Shown here: positions 44,719-53,839 of the stretch, one piece after another | Numbering within the stretch: position 1 is the stretch's first letter | How the letters are laid out: the number at the start of each line of letters is the position of its first letter | Assembly (NCBI GenBank): GCA_964019055.1 | Contig: OZ025220.1 | Location: forward strand, 317,001 to 381,000 | Source of the DNA: Anthopleura xanthogrammica | Taxonomy: Eukaryota > Cnidaria > Anthozoa > Actiniaria > Actiniidae | Direction: 5' to 3' | DNA: 64,000 nt | Notes under the pieces: generated by a model | The model's input: only the letters and a program-made list of their open reading frames with translations | What the model was told of the DNA's origin: nothing | Database searches by the model: none | Made by a program: the position numbers and the translations under genes

Positions 44719-46770
44719 TTATACTCCACTAGCTGACAGTGATAACAGATACATGTTCAAAGCCAAGTCATCTCCTGCTTCTTTGATATCGAACCTTTGA
44801 TGGCATCTTGGACACTCTGCTTCCAAATGATGACCCGAGAAATCGGTGACGTTGGAACTCTGCCTACACGAAGGGCAGGGGTATTGGACCGTCTGTAGTC
44901 CTCGGAACCTTGAAAACATCTCTTGTGCAATTGTTGGACCACGACGTTCGTATGCATCAATCTCTGACTGCTTCAGGTCTTCCAGAGTCCAGAACACGTC
45001 CACAAATTTCAAGCCAAGAACCTCTGCATTACTAACCTTGAAGAAGCCACCATCAGCCCAATTGCTTCCCCAGGAATTCATAAGCCTTAAACTTTCACTG
45101 TTAAAGCTGGTGAGCACCACAGCATGACCGATCAGTTGTGCTCCTGGTGGCCTTCGTTTGATATCCAGAATAGCACTTGTGAGGACACCTCGTGGGTTTT
45201 GTCGATAGAAATGCGAAAACTTGTCCCATTCGGGATCACTCAGCCAGAACCGTGCCAAAACAGGTCTTTTAGCGGTGATCGCTTTCATTGCTCCAAGAAT
45301 ATCAACCCCTTTGCAGTGAAGTCGGTATTCAGGACAGATCTCTTGAAGCACTTGAAGTGTGCTGGCGCCATTTTCACCGTACTTCTTTATCATTTTTTCT
45401 CCCAGTTTAAAGAAGTCTGGATAACCACCGTCTCGGCCGACGATCCGTTGCATTGAGAGATACAGGACAGCGGCCGAAGCATTTGCGTAAGATGTGCCAC
45501 CTTTTTGTTCTTGTGGGACAAACCCTTGGTTTACTTGATTTATGTACAGATCCAAAGACAACGTTGTCAATAAATCTGACAGCGCGTCTTGGCAGCACAC
45601 TACATCCCTGGCCAGATCACAGACATCTTCGATGATATCAGGATGATTCAGTTGAACGAATAGACGTGTTTCGTTGTTCGTGATGTCAATATTCCATCCA
45701 CGCTTGACAAATATAGTGCGAGGGATCAACTGGGTGGTGATGGTTGAACTCATTTGGAACATTAGCTTGGCTGCTTCATCCCAAGTTTCGCATGGAGTGC
45801 TGTAAATACGTTTTGGATCAGCGATTGCATCTTTGGTGATGTAACAGCAAACAGTGGTCACGCCTAACTCGGCAACCTCCTTCATAGGAGGATTATTTCC
45901 ATCGGTTGGCTCTCCATCGGATATGATAAAAATCAACTTGTTGTGTTCATTAAACCTTGGCGTGGCAAATAACTTTTTTGCTTCATCAATCGTTCTCATT
46001 AACGGCGTATCTCCATAAATAAAAGGTTCGACGGTTTTCATCAGTGCGTCTACTCGTTCATCGGTAAGCTCATCTTCACCTATTCCTCCATGCAGGATTT
46101 CTAAAGCTGTGTGCACGTCCATAATTGCTCCTTGACCAATGGGCACCATTTCTAAGACTTCCGATAGCAGTTTTTTCCCTTTGGCTACTACCTCCTCAAC
46201 GCTTCCCCTTGTAGCATATTCTTGAGCATTTGGGATGTAATGCGCGGCCAAAACAAATGCTTCTACAACATATGATGATACACTGTGTGTCACTTTTCGG
46301 CATGTTTCAGGGAGGCAATCCTGCACAAATCCTCTTCTAAAAGTATCATTACGCTTAAGCTCATAAAGGAATGAGCAAGCTACTGATCTTTCAACAGCTT
46401 TAAGAAGAACCTCCATATTTCCCCATGTGCGAACTCTAGGCGCACCATTCTCTTCCAAGATGGCTAAAATTTCCTCAAGTATCTCTTCCAGTGGCCTATT
46501 TACCAAACCCTCCATTTCTCTAGTTCTTTCTAGCAGTGCAGGAAGTGTACCAAGGAGATCGAAGGCTTGAGGTTCTTTACTTGCTCCAAATGCTAGAGCG
46601 AACACATGATTGGCTGATGAAACATCATGCTTGATAAGCTCCTCAACTACTTTAAAGATAGAGCGAGCACAACTACTTGCTTCCTGAGTGACGTTCTGGT
46701 TAGGCCTCTCACCAATACTGGCTTTCATTGAGCCCGACACGTCCACAAGAACACCAATCAGGGTTGCCAT
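44719..46770 (-). CDS. vWA / papain-like pseudoprotease / zinc-ribbon protein, copy B (catalytic Cys replaced by Ser)
   Basis: 683 residues, colinear with copy A without length change when started at MATLIG (46770). The frame is open 55 residues further up (46935), but that part matches the upstream element and contains a TTTTTCAG acceptor, so it is not used here. The vWA metal-site residues (DVSGS, GDTPLMR, ISDGEP) are kept. In the papain-like domain the nucleophile position 427 is Ser: QKGGTSYANA, codon TCT at 45490-45492, where copy A has TGT. His (GHAVVL) and Asn (NSWGSNW) remain, as does the zinc ribbon (CPSC ... CPRC). It is therefore probably proteolytically inactive, perhaps a decoy or regulator of copy A. 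Ser attack in a papain fold is conceivable but rare. Confidence 0.85.
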   Translation of the reverse strand: MATLIGVLVDVSGSMKASIGERPNQNVTQEASSCARSIFKVVEELIKHDVSSANHVFALAFGASKEPQAFDLLGTLPALLERTREMEGLVNRPLEEILEEILAILEENGAPRVRTWGNMEVLLKAVERSVACSFLYELKRNDTFRRGFVQDCLPETCRKVTHSVSSYVVEAFVLAAHYIPNAQEYATRGSVEEVVAKGKKLLSEVLEMVPIGQGAIMDVHTALEILHGGIGEDELTDERVDALMKTVEPFIYGDTPLMRTIDEAKKLFATPRFNEHNKLIFIISDGEPTDGNNPPMKEVAELGVTTVCCYITKDAIADPKRIYSTPCETWDEAAKLMFQMSSTITTQLIPRTIFVKRGWNIDITNNETRLFVQLNHPDIIEDVCDLARDVVCCQDALSDLLTTLSLDLYINQVNQGFVPQEQKGGTSYANASAAVLYLSMQRIVGRDGGYPDFFKLGEKMIKKYGENGASTLQVLQEICPEYRLHCKGVDILGAMKAITAKRPVLARFWLSDPEWDKFSHFYRQNPRGVLTSAILDIKRRPPGAQLIGHAVVLTSFNSESLRLMNSWGSNWADGGFFKVSNAEVLGLKFVDVFWTLEDLKQSEIDAYERRGPTIAQEMFSRFRGLQTVQYPCPSCRQSSNVTDFSGHHLEAECPRCHQRFDIKEAGDDLALNMYLLSLSASGV

Positions 46771-46854
46771 TGTAATGTGAGATTCTGAAAAAATAAGAAT
46801 ATGAGGGACGAGAACAGAGATGAGAATGAATACAGCGAATTGAAAAAAAACGTT

Positions 46855-46905
46855 GTCGTCGAATGGCTCCGCGACTACTCGACTAGCCCGAACGGGAGTA
46901 AGGGT
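46855..46905 (-). promoter_or_regulatory. Shared upstream element of the vWA-protease genes (copy at gene B)
   Basis: On the minus strand it reads GTTCGGGCTAGTCGAGTAGT and the core GTAGTCGCGGAGCC, about 90 bp upstream of the gene B start. The match to the orphan copy at 4857-5060 extends outward to about 47040. Confidence 0.55.
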
Positions 46906-47170
46906 AAAAATCACTGAAGCGGTTGAATTCTTCACTGATTAAATATGCGCCAGGGCTACAGTACAGAAATTCGCTGGCGAAATTGTGTTTCAAAGACTTA
47001 ACAGTTTCAAAATCGGGAACATTTTTGACTGAATATTAGTTATATATACTTTTGTCTTCCTTTCGCAAAACCCGAAGACAAACGTTGAAAGGGTTGTTGC
47101 TTGTGTTATCTCATTAGTAAGCAAAAACAACTACTTCCGAGCGAATAATTAAGCGCTTCATCGATTTCTA

Positions 47171-47225
47171 CCCATACTCGGTTTCGGTTCAGTCGCGTAG
47201 TCGCGGAGCCGGTCAGCGACAACGT
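47171..47225 (+). promoter_or_regulatory. Orphan copy of the upstream element, divergent from gene B
   Basis: Contains CAGTCGCGTAGTCGCGGAGC followed by CGGTCAGCGACAACG and 'gactgtata'. It points away from gene B, about 270 bp from the element at 46855. No vWA-type gene follows it. It may be a divergent promoter or a repeat. Confidence 0.5.
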
Positions 47226-48483
47226 TTTTTCAAATGACTGTATATATATAAATATGTTTTTTCAATAATTTGAAAATTAGTCATTAACATTTATTCTAGT
47301 TTTCAATATACAAAACGTCCATATGCAAATCAGCTAAAACCTCTGCGTGTAAATTGTATTTTGAAACTTTTCTGACAAAGAGACTTTACAAAATGTTAAA
47401 GCAAAATTTCATTTCTTGAAACTAACGCTAGCTTTTTATTGTCTTTATTAATACAGTATTTTAGTGTCATCAAAGCATATGTAGTAAAGAAATCTGATTA
47501 GTATACTAGAAGACAACGAACCTTTATTTTCTAACTAAAACGCTCTTCGACTGAAATTTATGTGAAGGAAATCACGATTTGTTTACCGAACTTGTCGGTT
47601 CTTGTGCCCTTGAAAATACATTTCATAAATTATTCAAAGGTGTGCTACGTTCAATGGGTCATTTTGAGGCAACACAATCACGCGATGTGTTTCAACACTT
47701 TCTTAGGAATTTGTCTATGCATATTTATTAGGTACAAAATACACTTCCGGGTTCTCTGAATTAGTATGCGTAGACAGTAAAGTATTGGAATAACAAATAT
47801 ATTACTGACGCGGTTCTTCTAAGTACAGTCGTTTCTCACCAAGACCTAAGGTTTTCGATTCCTGGACTGTGCATCGGGTGTGAATAAAGCTTGTTAGGTT
47901 GTTCGGGAACCTATGATTTGAGGGTTTTTATCCAATTCAAACATTAAACACTCTGATTAAAGAGAACCTACATTTTTATCGGTAATTTTATTTCTTTATT
48001 GCTTGGTTATGGTAACCAAGTAACAGACTGATCTCCAAAAACATCTGGCAGACAACAAAAATGAAAGTAAAACTGAATCGATCAAGGAAACTACATTTTA
48101 TCTCCTTTGGTCCAAAATAGGCTGGTAAAACGTTTGTAAAATTCTACTGATTTCTACTGTATCTTAAGTTAAAAGAAAAAATATGAAAAAAAAGTGAATA
48201 AATTCTTAATTCAATAGTTTTGGTAACTCGGGTCATCTGCTCGAGATAGTCGGAAGCGAGCGTTTCATGCTGGCGATGGGTATTCTATTTCTTTTGAAAC
48301 TTAAAGATAAAATCGATATTTATGTACTTTTCATACACAAGTTTACTTACCAAATCTTGGCTTTACTTTCACGCAGTTAAAAAGCTAGAAAAGGATCCTT
48401 TTAGCTTCGGTTTTTCTGGTCTTAACAACGTGTTTCCTCAAGGACTGTCGAAAGTCAACCGATTCTCGGAAATACGACAATTT

Positions 48484-48750
48484 GAATACTGAATACTGAA
48501 TAGTGCATACTGAATAGCGCATTCTTAGACCGAAATGCATTTTGGGTCATGAAATATTGTCTGAACTAAAATAAAGAATAATTATTTATTTCATTTTTAG
48601 TGCATTCCATCCGAAACAATATACTAGCTACATATAGAGAGCAAATCGCTGTATATTTACTTTTTATTTCAAATTAATGAGACCCACAATGCTCTTTTGT
48701 CTTGGAGTGCACTATTCAGTATTCAACGTTTTTTGAAACAGCTGTATATA
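48484..48750. repeat. Interspersed repeat, copy 2 (partner at 24615-25075)
   Basis: Shares several blocks of 20-50 bp with the copy in intron 2 of the pentraxin gene. Both ends contain 'tattcagtattca'-type direct repeats. It interrupts the right arm of the inverted duplication. Confidence 0.65.
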
Positions 48751-49385
48751 ATTTATCGGAAAAAAGAAGTTTACTATCAAATTTGGCACATCGATAATAG
48801 TAAAATTTCGCTTCGTAAGGTTTCTTAAATATTGTTCTAAAAGTGATAGAATTATTAATTTTTGGAAGCAAATGTAGATAGTGACTTATCGCATGCGTTA
48901 CTAGTCCTGTTATCAGGCTAGACACACATTTCTTTTCAAAAACGCCACAAAAAATATTATTTCGTAAGGAAATCTTTACGAAACTTTGTAATTTTACTTT
49001 TATCGATGTGACAAATTTGACAGTAAACTCCTTTTCCGATAAATTAATTATCTTACAACGTCACGCTAGCACGATAAGGGTGAATTGATTAAGTCACTAG
49101 TCCATTCTAAGAAATAAATATTCTGAGAAACTCGGCAAAAATATGTTCGTTCAACCTTAGAATATTTCTCGACATGAAAAAAAACTAGAAATTTATGAAT
49201 TTGCAGAAATGAGAACTTTCTCAGGAACACAGTTTAAAGCTGGAAATAATAATTTCAGTTTGTGTTTATCTCGTTTCAGTCCCGTAGCAAAGCCTGTATA
49301 TCTGGATGAAGGGAGGAGAGGCATATGTAACATATTAGGTCATAGTAAGCCGATTCCAAGAATTGAAAATATTCTAAGAAACTCG

Positions 49386-49560
49386 GCACAGGTTTCCCAT
49401 TTCAGACCACGTGTCATTCTCTTGAGAATAAGATTCTTTGTTTGAGTTGTATCCATATTCATGTGTCTTCTCATGTACAACCGTTAAACAAAGAAATGAT
49501 ACTCTAGGGAATGACACGTGGCCTGAAATGGGAAAACATTACGCCCAAGGTAAAGGGGTC
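49386..49560. repeat. MITE family a, near-complete copy
   Basis: Palindromic: TTTCCCATTTCAGACCACGT at the left and ACGTGGCCTGAAATGGGAAA at the right, followed by 'acattacgcccaaggtaaag'. It sits at the outer edge of the inverted duplication and at the start of the peptide-gene tandem unit 1. Confidence 0.75.
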
Positions 49561-49867
49561 TATCCTGTTATTAGGGGATGAATTTATATTTTTATTATCT
49601 CTCCGTTTTGGATTAAAAAGATTGATTGCTAAACATCAACTGAATTCAGAACTTTTGTCAACTACAACCCACGTAAAAATCTTCCAATAAAAACCAATAA
49701 AGCCCCACCACTGACCTAACAATTTTCCGCAATATCGAAGAAGGAAATATTTTTAGTTATGAGTTTGTATTGCTTTTATTCATTGCCAATCAAGGCCTGT
49801 ATACTACTGTATTAAGATGGTACAGGCCATTATTTACCATAATCTGCTTAGGCTTAGTAGGACCCCT

Positions 49868-50452
49868 TTATATCGGCATTATTGGATGAGGACTTTCTCC
49901 TAGCTCTCGAATAGCGGCCTTGATCTTGTAAACTTTATCACTGATGCCATTTTCTGTAGAATAAGAACAAATTTAAGGTTTGTTTAAATCAGCTGTTATA
50001 GAACTAGGAAAGAAATTGAGCTGCTATGTGGCTGTTTTCAGGGCATTGCTAACACACAGATCAAACCATGAAGCAAACTCTGGGCTGATCTATGTCAGGG
50101 CACGGCTAACTCACAGATAGAACCCTGAAACAACCTCTGGGTTGATCTAAGTCACGGCACGGCTAACTCACAGATAGAACCCTGAAACAACCTCTGGGCT
50201 GATCTAAGTCAGGGCGTGGCTAACTCACACATAGAACCCTAAACAACCTCTGGACTGATCTAAGTCAAGGCATGTCTAACTCAAAGATAGAACCCTGAAA
50301 CAACCTCTGGGCTGATCTAAGTCAGGGCATGGTTAACTCACAGATAGAAATCTGGTCGAGTGATTCTTACCTTTATCATTGTGGTTCACAACAAGGACAG
50401 ATTGTAGACACAGGGTGACCATCATGTAACCCAGTACAAGCTTCCACTTCAT
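49868..50452 (-). CDS. Small secreted peptide, gene 1 of a tandem pair (2 exons, 55 residues)
   Basis: Exons 50371-50452 and 49868-49953, phase-1 GT-AG intron. The first 27 residues are a signal peptide region (MKWKLVLGYMMVTLCLQSVL). The second exon gives a 28-residue mature part starting ENGISDKVYKIKAAIRELG and ending PIMPI. It has no cysteine. Compared with gene 2 (51359-51988) the stop falls right after MPI, where gene 2 has a Lys codon (TAA against AAA), so this peptide is 22 residues shorter. The family is not recognised. It could be a venom, antimicrobial, neuropeptide or mucus component; none can be shown from sequence. The intron contains a 57-bp minisatellite. Confidence 0.65.
50040..50345. 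repeat. 57-bp minisatellite in the intron of small peptide gene 1
   Basis: Units 'ggctaactcacagatagaac cctgaaacaacctctgggct gatctaagtcagg' recur about five times with a 57-bp period (unit starts near 50105, 50162, 50219, 50275 and 50331). One or two degenerate units occur at the matching place in gene 2 (about 51765-51880). Confidence 0.85.
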
Positions 50453-50742
50453 CGTTGTGTTTCTTCTCGTCTTCTTGACTGTTTACAGATCTGTTCTTTT
50501 CTTTCTACCAAGCTGTCTTCAATATTTACGTGAATGAATGACAATAGACTTTGAATCTTGTCTAATTTGAAAGTAGCGAGTGATTAAATTATTTGTTAAA
50601 AAGCTTAAATAATGTTTTTTTATTTTTATTTTTTTTTAACCACGGGAGGTGTTGTATAGCAAGCGTAGATTTGCTTCAAGATAAATTACTTTTTAATGCA
50701 TCTGTTATATTACTAGCGAATATACCTCTTTCATATGATAAT

Positions 50743-50825
50743 ATACAAGAATATGGATACAACTCAAACAAACAATCTTGTTCTTAAGGGAATGGAACGT
50801 GGACTGTAATGGGAAACATTTACAA
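50743..50825. repeat. MITE family a, half copy
   Basis: 'aatatggatacaactcaaac' to 'aatgggaaacatttac' matches the right half of the family a consensus seen at 49386 and 56617. Confidence 0.6.
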
Positions 50826-50974
50826 TCAAGCTAAGAAAGAGGTCGACATAATAAATGTATTATAGGTAAAAACTACAGAGAATACATTTATCATGTCGAG
50901 TTCAGGGATTGACTGAGGGCTCTCGACCAATCAAAAGCGAGATAGTGAATAAAATGTATAATAAGATCATTTGT

Positions 50975-51070
50975 TTTGGTTGAATCATATTCACGTGTCT
51001 TCTCATGCACAAGCTTTAAATAAAGAAATAACACGTGTCCTGAACTAGGAAAACATTACGCCCAAGGTAA
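50975..51070. repeat. MITE family a, half copy at tandem unit 2
   Basis: 'catattcacgtgtcttctca' to 'ggaaaacattacgcccaagg' matches the right part of the element at 49386-49560 and lies at the same place relative to peptide gene 2, so it was part of the tandem duplication unit. Confidence 0.65.
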
Positions 51071-51358
51071 AGTGGTATATTTTGATATTAGTCGATACAT
51101 TTCTTTGATTATTAGACTGATTGGCAAAAATTAATTGGATTAAAATTTTTGCTACCCACAAACCGCGTAAACATCTGCCAATGAAAACAAATTGAAGGAC
51201 GAGGTAGGATTGAAAGCTCAACCGCTGACCTAACAATATTCAATATCGAAGGAGGACAAAAAAAAAAAGGTTCACTACAACGTACTTTTGAGCTTGTGTA
51301 GTTTTTATTCATCAAGAATTAGGACCTGTAGACAACTGTGTTAACATCATATAAGCCA

Positions 51359-51988
51359 TTATTTACTAAATTCATCACGCGTTAAAGCAATCTTGCAAAT
51401 CAAGCAAGAAGTGGTAGGACGACGCCTTTTTATTGGCATTATTGAAGGAGGACTTTCTTCTCCTTGAATAGCGGCCTTTACCGTGTAAACTTTATCACTG
51501 ATGCTCGTTTCTGTAGGCGAAGAAAAAAAAGATTTGATTGTTTAAATCACCTGTCAAAGACCTAGGAAAAAAATTGCAATGCTATACATACATAGTTTAT
51601 TCAAATCGCAAATGAAATACTAACAACTAGTAAAACTAAAAGCAAGTACGAGCAAAAGCGATACAAATGAATTAACAAAGCTAAATAATAGGCGATGTTG
51701 ATGAATGGTGGGTAGATTGGACTTCCAAGGAGGAATCCGTTGAAAAAAAAAAGTAAATCATATCGAGACTGCCTGAAACAACCTCTGCGCCGATTTAAGT
51801 CAAGAACCGGCTAACTGCCAGATCGTACCCTGAAACAACTTATTGGCTGATCTTAATCAGGGCACAGATAACTAACAGCCATCTGTTCTGATCCAGAGAT
51901 TCGTACCTTCATCCTCGTGGTCCACACCAAGGACAGATTGTAGACACAGGGTGGCCATCAGGTAACCCAACACAAGCTTCCACTTCAT
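51359..51988 (-). CDS. Small secreted peptide, gene 2 of a tandem pair (2 exons, 77 residues)
   Basis: Exons 51907-51988 and 51359-51510, phase-1 intron. Signal peptide region MKWKLVLGYLMATLCLQSVL, then VDHEDEG and ETSISDKVYTVKAAIQGEE, then SIMPI followed by a basic run KRRR, and a tail with CLIC (two cysteines) ending DEFSK. The KRRR run resembles a furin or dibasic cleavage site and would release the CxxC-bearing tail of about 19 residues. The tail is absent from gene 1 because of an earlier stop. The 5' untranslated sequence is also conserved between the two genes. Family and function are unknown. Confidence 0.65.
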
Positions 51989-52164
51989 CGTTCTGTTTGT
52001 TCTCGTCTTCTTGACTGTTTTCAGATCTGTTCTCTTCTCTAGAATATTTACGTAAGTGAATGACAAAAGACTTTGAATCTTTTCTAATTGGAAGGTTACA
52101 AGTTATTAAATTCTTTGTTAAGAAGAAGCTAAACAAATTAGGTTGCTTTTTTTCCTTCAATTGC

Positions 52165-53245
52165 TTTATAATAATAATAATAATATAATAATACTTTATT
52201 TATATAGCGTAAATTCCTAAAGTCCAAATACGCTTCACAATAATATAAACAAACCCAAAATAAACATAATAAAGTAAAGCCTAAACTAAAACGATTATAA
52301 AAGTGACTATAAAATAAGGACAGTCATAACATAGTTAATAAAGCCGGAAAAGTAATTTTAATTAAAATCTATAGAATAAGCCTGCTTGAAAAGATAAGTT
52401 TTTAGCCTTTTCTTGAAGATACAGATGGAACTACTACTTTTTATATCGTAAGGAATACTATTCCAAAGTCTGGGCGCACAGACTGAAAAAGCGCGCAAAC
52501 CATACGTTTTAAGGTTATATACAGGCTCAGCCAATAAAAGCTTGGAAGAAGATCGCAAGTTGCGACGAGGAACATAGGGTTCCAGTAAAGCTACGAGATA
52601 ATCTGGTGCCATACCATTAAGTACTTTATATGTTATAAGTAGAATCTTAAAAGTGATACGATAATCAACTGGCAACCAGTGTAATTCCATCAAAATAGGG
52701 GTGACGTGATCATACTTATGTGAAAGCGTAATTAATCTAGCTGCACAATTAAATACATTCTGTACTCGTTTAGTCAGATATTGTGGTGAACCATATAAGA
52801 GCGCGTTGCAGTTATCTAGACAAGAAATAACAAAAGCATTAATTAATACCTTAGTGGTTTCTAGACTTAAAAATCTCCTGATACGAGATATAGATCTAAG
52901 ATGGTAAAAAGCAGACTTGCACAGTTCAATGATGTGTCTATCTAAGCAAAAAGAGCTGTCAAAAACAACTCCAATGTTCCTAACACAGTCTGATGGTACG
53001 ATCATCGAGTCACCAACTTGAACTTGAACTGAATCAAGTGATGGTGCGGGACGATGTTTAGCATGAAGAAGCAATAGCTCTGATTTATCTTGATTTAACT
53101 TTAGATTGTTAAGCAGCATCCGTTTGTCGATGTCATCCAGACACGCTTCCAATTTAGCACGAGCTTTTTGGATATCACCAGCAACTGATGACTTGAAGGA
53201 GATATATATCTGTGTATCGTCAGCATAAAGATGGTACGGTATGTC
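52165..53245 (-). pseudogene. 5'-truncated LINE with the C-terminal half of reverse transcriptase
   Basis: The minus-strand frame 52358-53152 continues upstream to about 53245 and starts at the RT catalytic box HLYADDTQIYI. It then has NLKLNQDKSE, a thumb region, LDNCNALLYGSP and the closing LRAFSVCAPRLWNSIP. This is a CR1/L2/Jockey-like element. The 3' end carries a (TAA)n-type tail at about 52170-52192. At 53230-53250 it joins abruptly to an unrelated RNase H fragment. The frame is open, but the protein is too incomplete to function. Confidence 0.82.
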
Positions 53246-53640
53246 AAGTGTGGCTTGGAACTGCCGATGGAAACGATGTGAGCTGCGCTTTGGCTATCGG
53301 TATGCACCACGACTTTTTGATGATGCAAATGCTTGGCAAACGCCACCAGAACGTAGTAGATGGCTTTCAGCTCACGGTAGGTGGAGCTCTGACCGATGTC
53401 TTCTTCAGTCCACATGCCACGAACCACGCTGCCATCTAATGACGCAGAGTACCCGCCAAACCCAACATCACTAGCGTCACTGTAAATCAAAGTACACGGG
53501 CTCGAACGCGGTCGGATAGAGTGGCCGTTCAATTGATCGACGTTGGTGAACCAGAATCTCAATTCTTCGAGTAGGGCTGGGGATAAAACTAGCGTCTGGT
53601 CCCAACCCACACATCTCGATTCTATAGTAAAATACAACTG
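53245..53640 (-). pseudogene. DIRS-like retroelement RNase H fragment
   Basis: Encodes LIYSDASDVGFGGY, RELKAIYYVLVAFA and HTDSQSAAHIVSIGSS, the RNase H motifs of tyrosine-recombinase (DIRS/Ngaro-type) retroelements. The upstream part ends at a microsatellite and the downstream part is cut off by the LINE joined at about 53245. Confidence 0.75.
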
Positions 53641-53642
53641 GC

Positions 53643-53666
53643 GAGTCAATAATAATAATAATGATG

Positions 53667-53703
<37 letters not shown>

Positions 53704-53745
53704 GGATGATGATGATGATGAAGATGATAACAATAATAATAATAC
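53643..53745. repeat. (GAT)n / (ATA)n microsatellite
   Basis: GAT repeats (about 53660-53727) between AAT-type runs. The long Ser, Asp or His open frames over it are by-products. Confidence 0.9.
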
Positions 53746-53839
53746 GATAATGCAATGTAAAGTAAACTCTGGTAAAGTGTCGTGCACAGTAGACCCGAAG
53801 GAAGAACACTACACTGTAAGCCATCAATCAACTAACTAA

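Larger units (their letters stand above)
44700..49400 (-). repeat. Right arm of the large inverted duplication
   Basis: Inverted partner of 13415-19620: gene B, its upstream region (46771-48480) and the segment 49070-49395. It lacks the left arm insertions and the second upstream unit, but has its own interspersed repeat at 48484-48750. Confidence 0.75.

Noticed and set aside
46771..46935. N-terminal extension of vWA-protease copy B by 55 residues
   Set aside because: This part corresponds to the upstream element and a splice acceptor; copy A has no matching extension, and MATLIG is shared by both.
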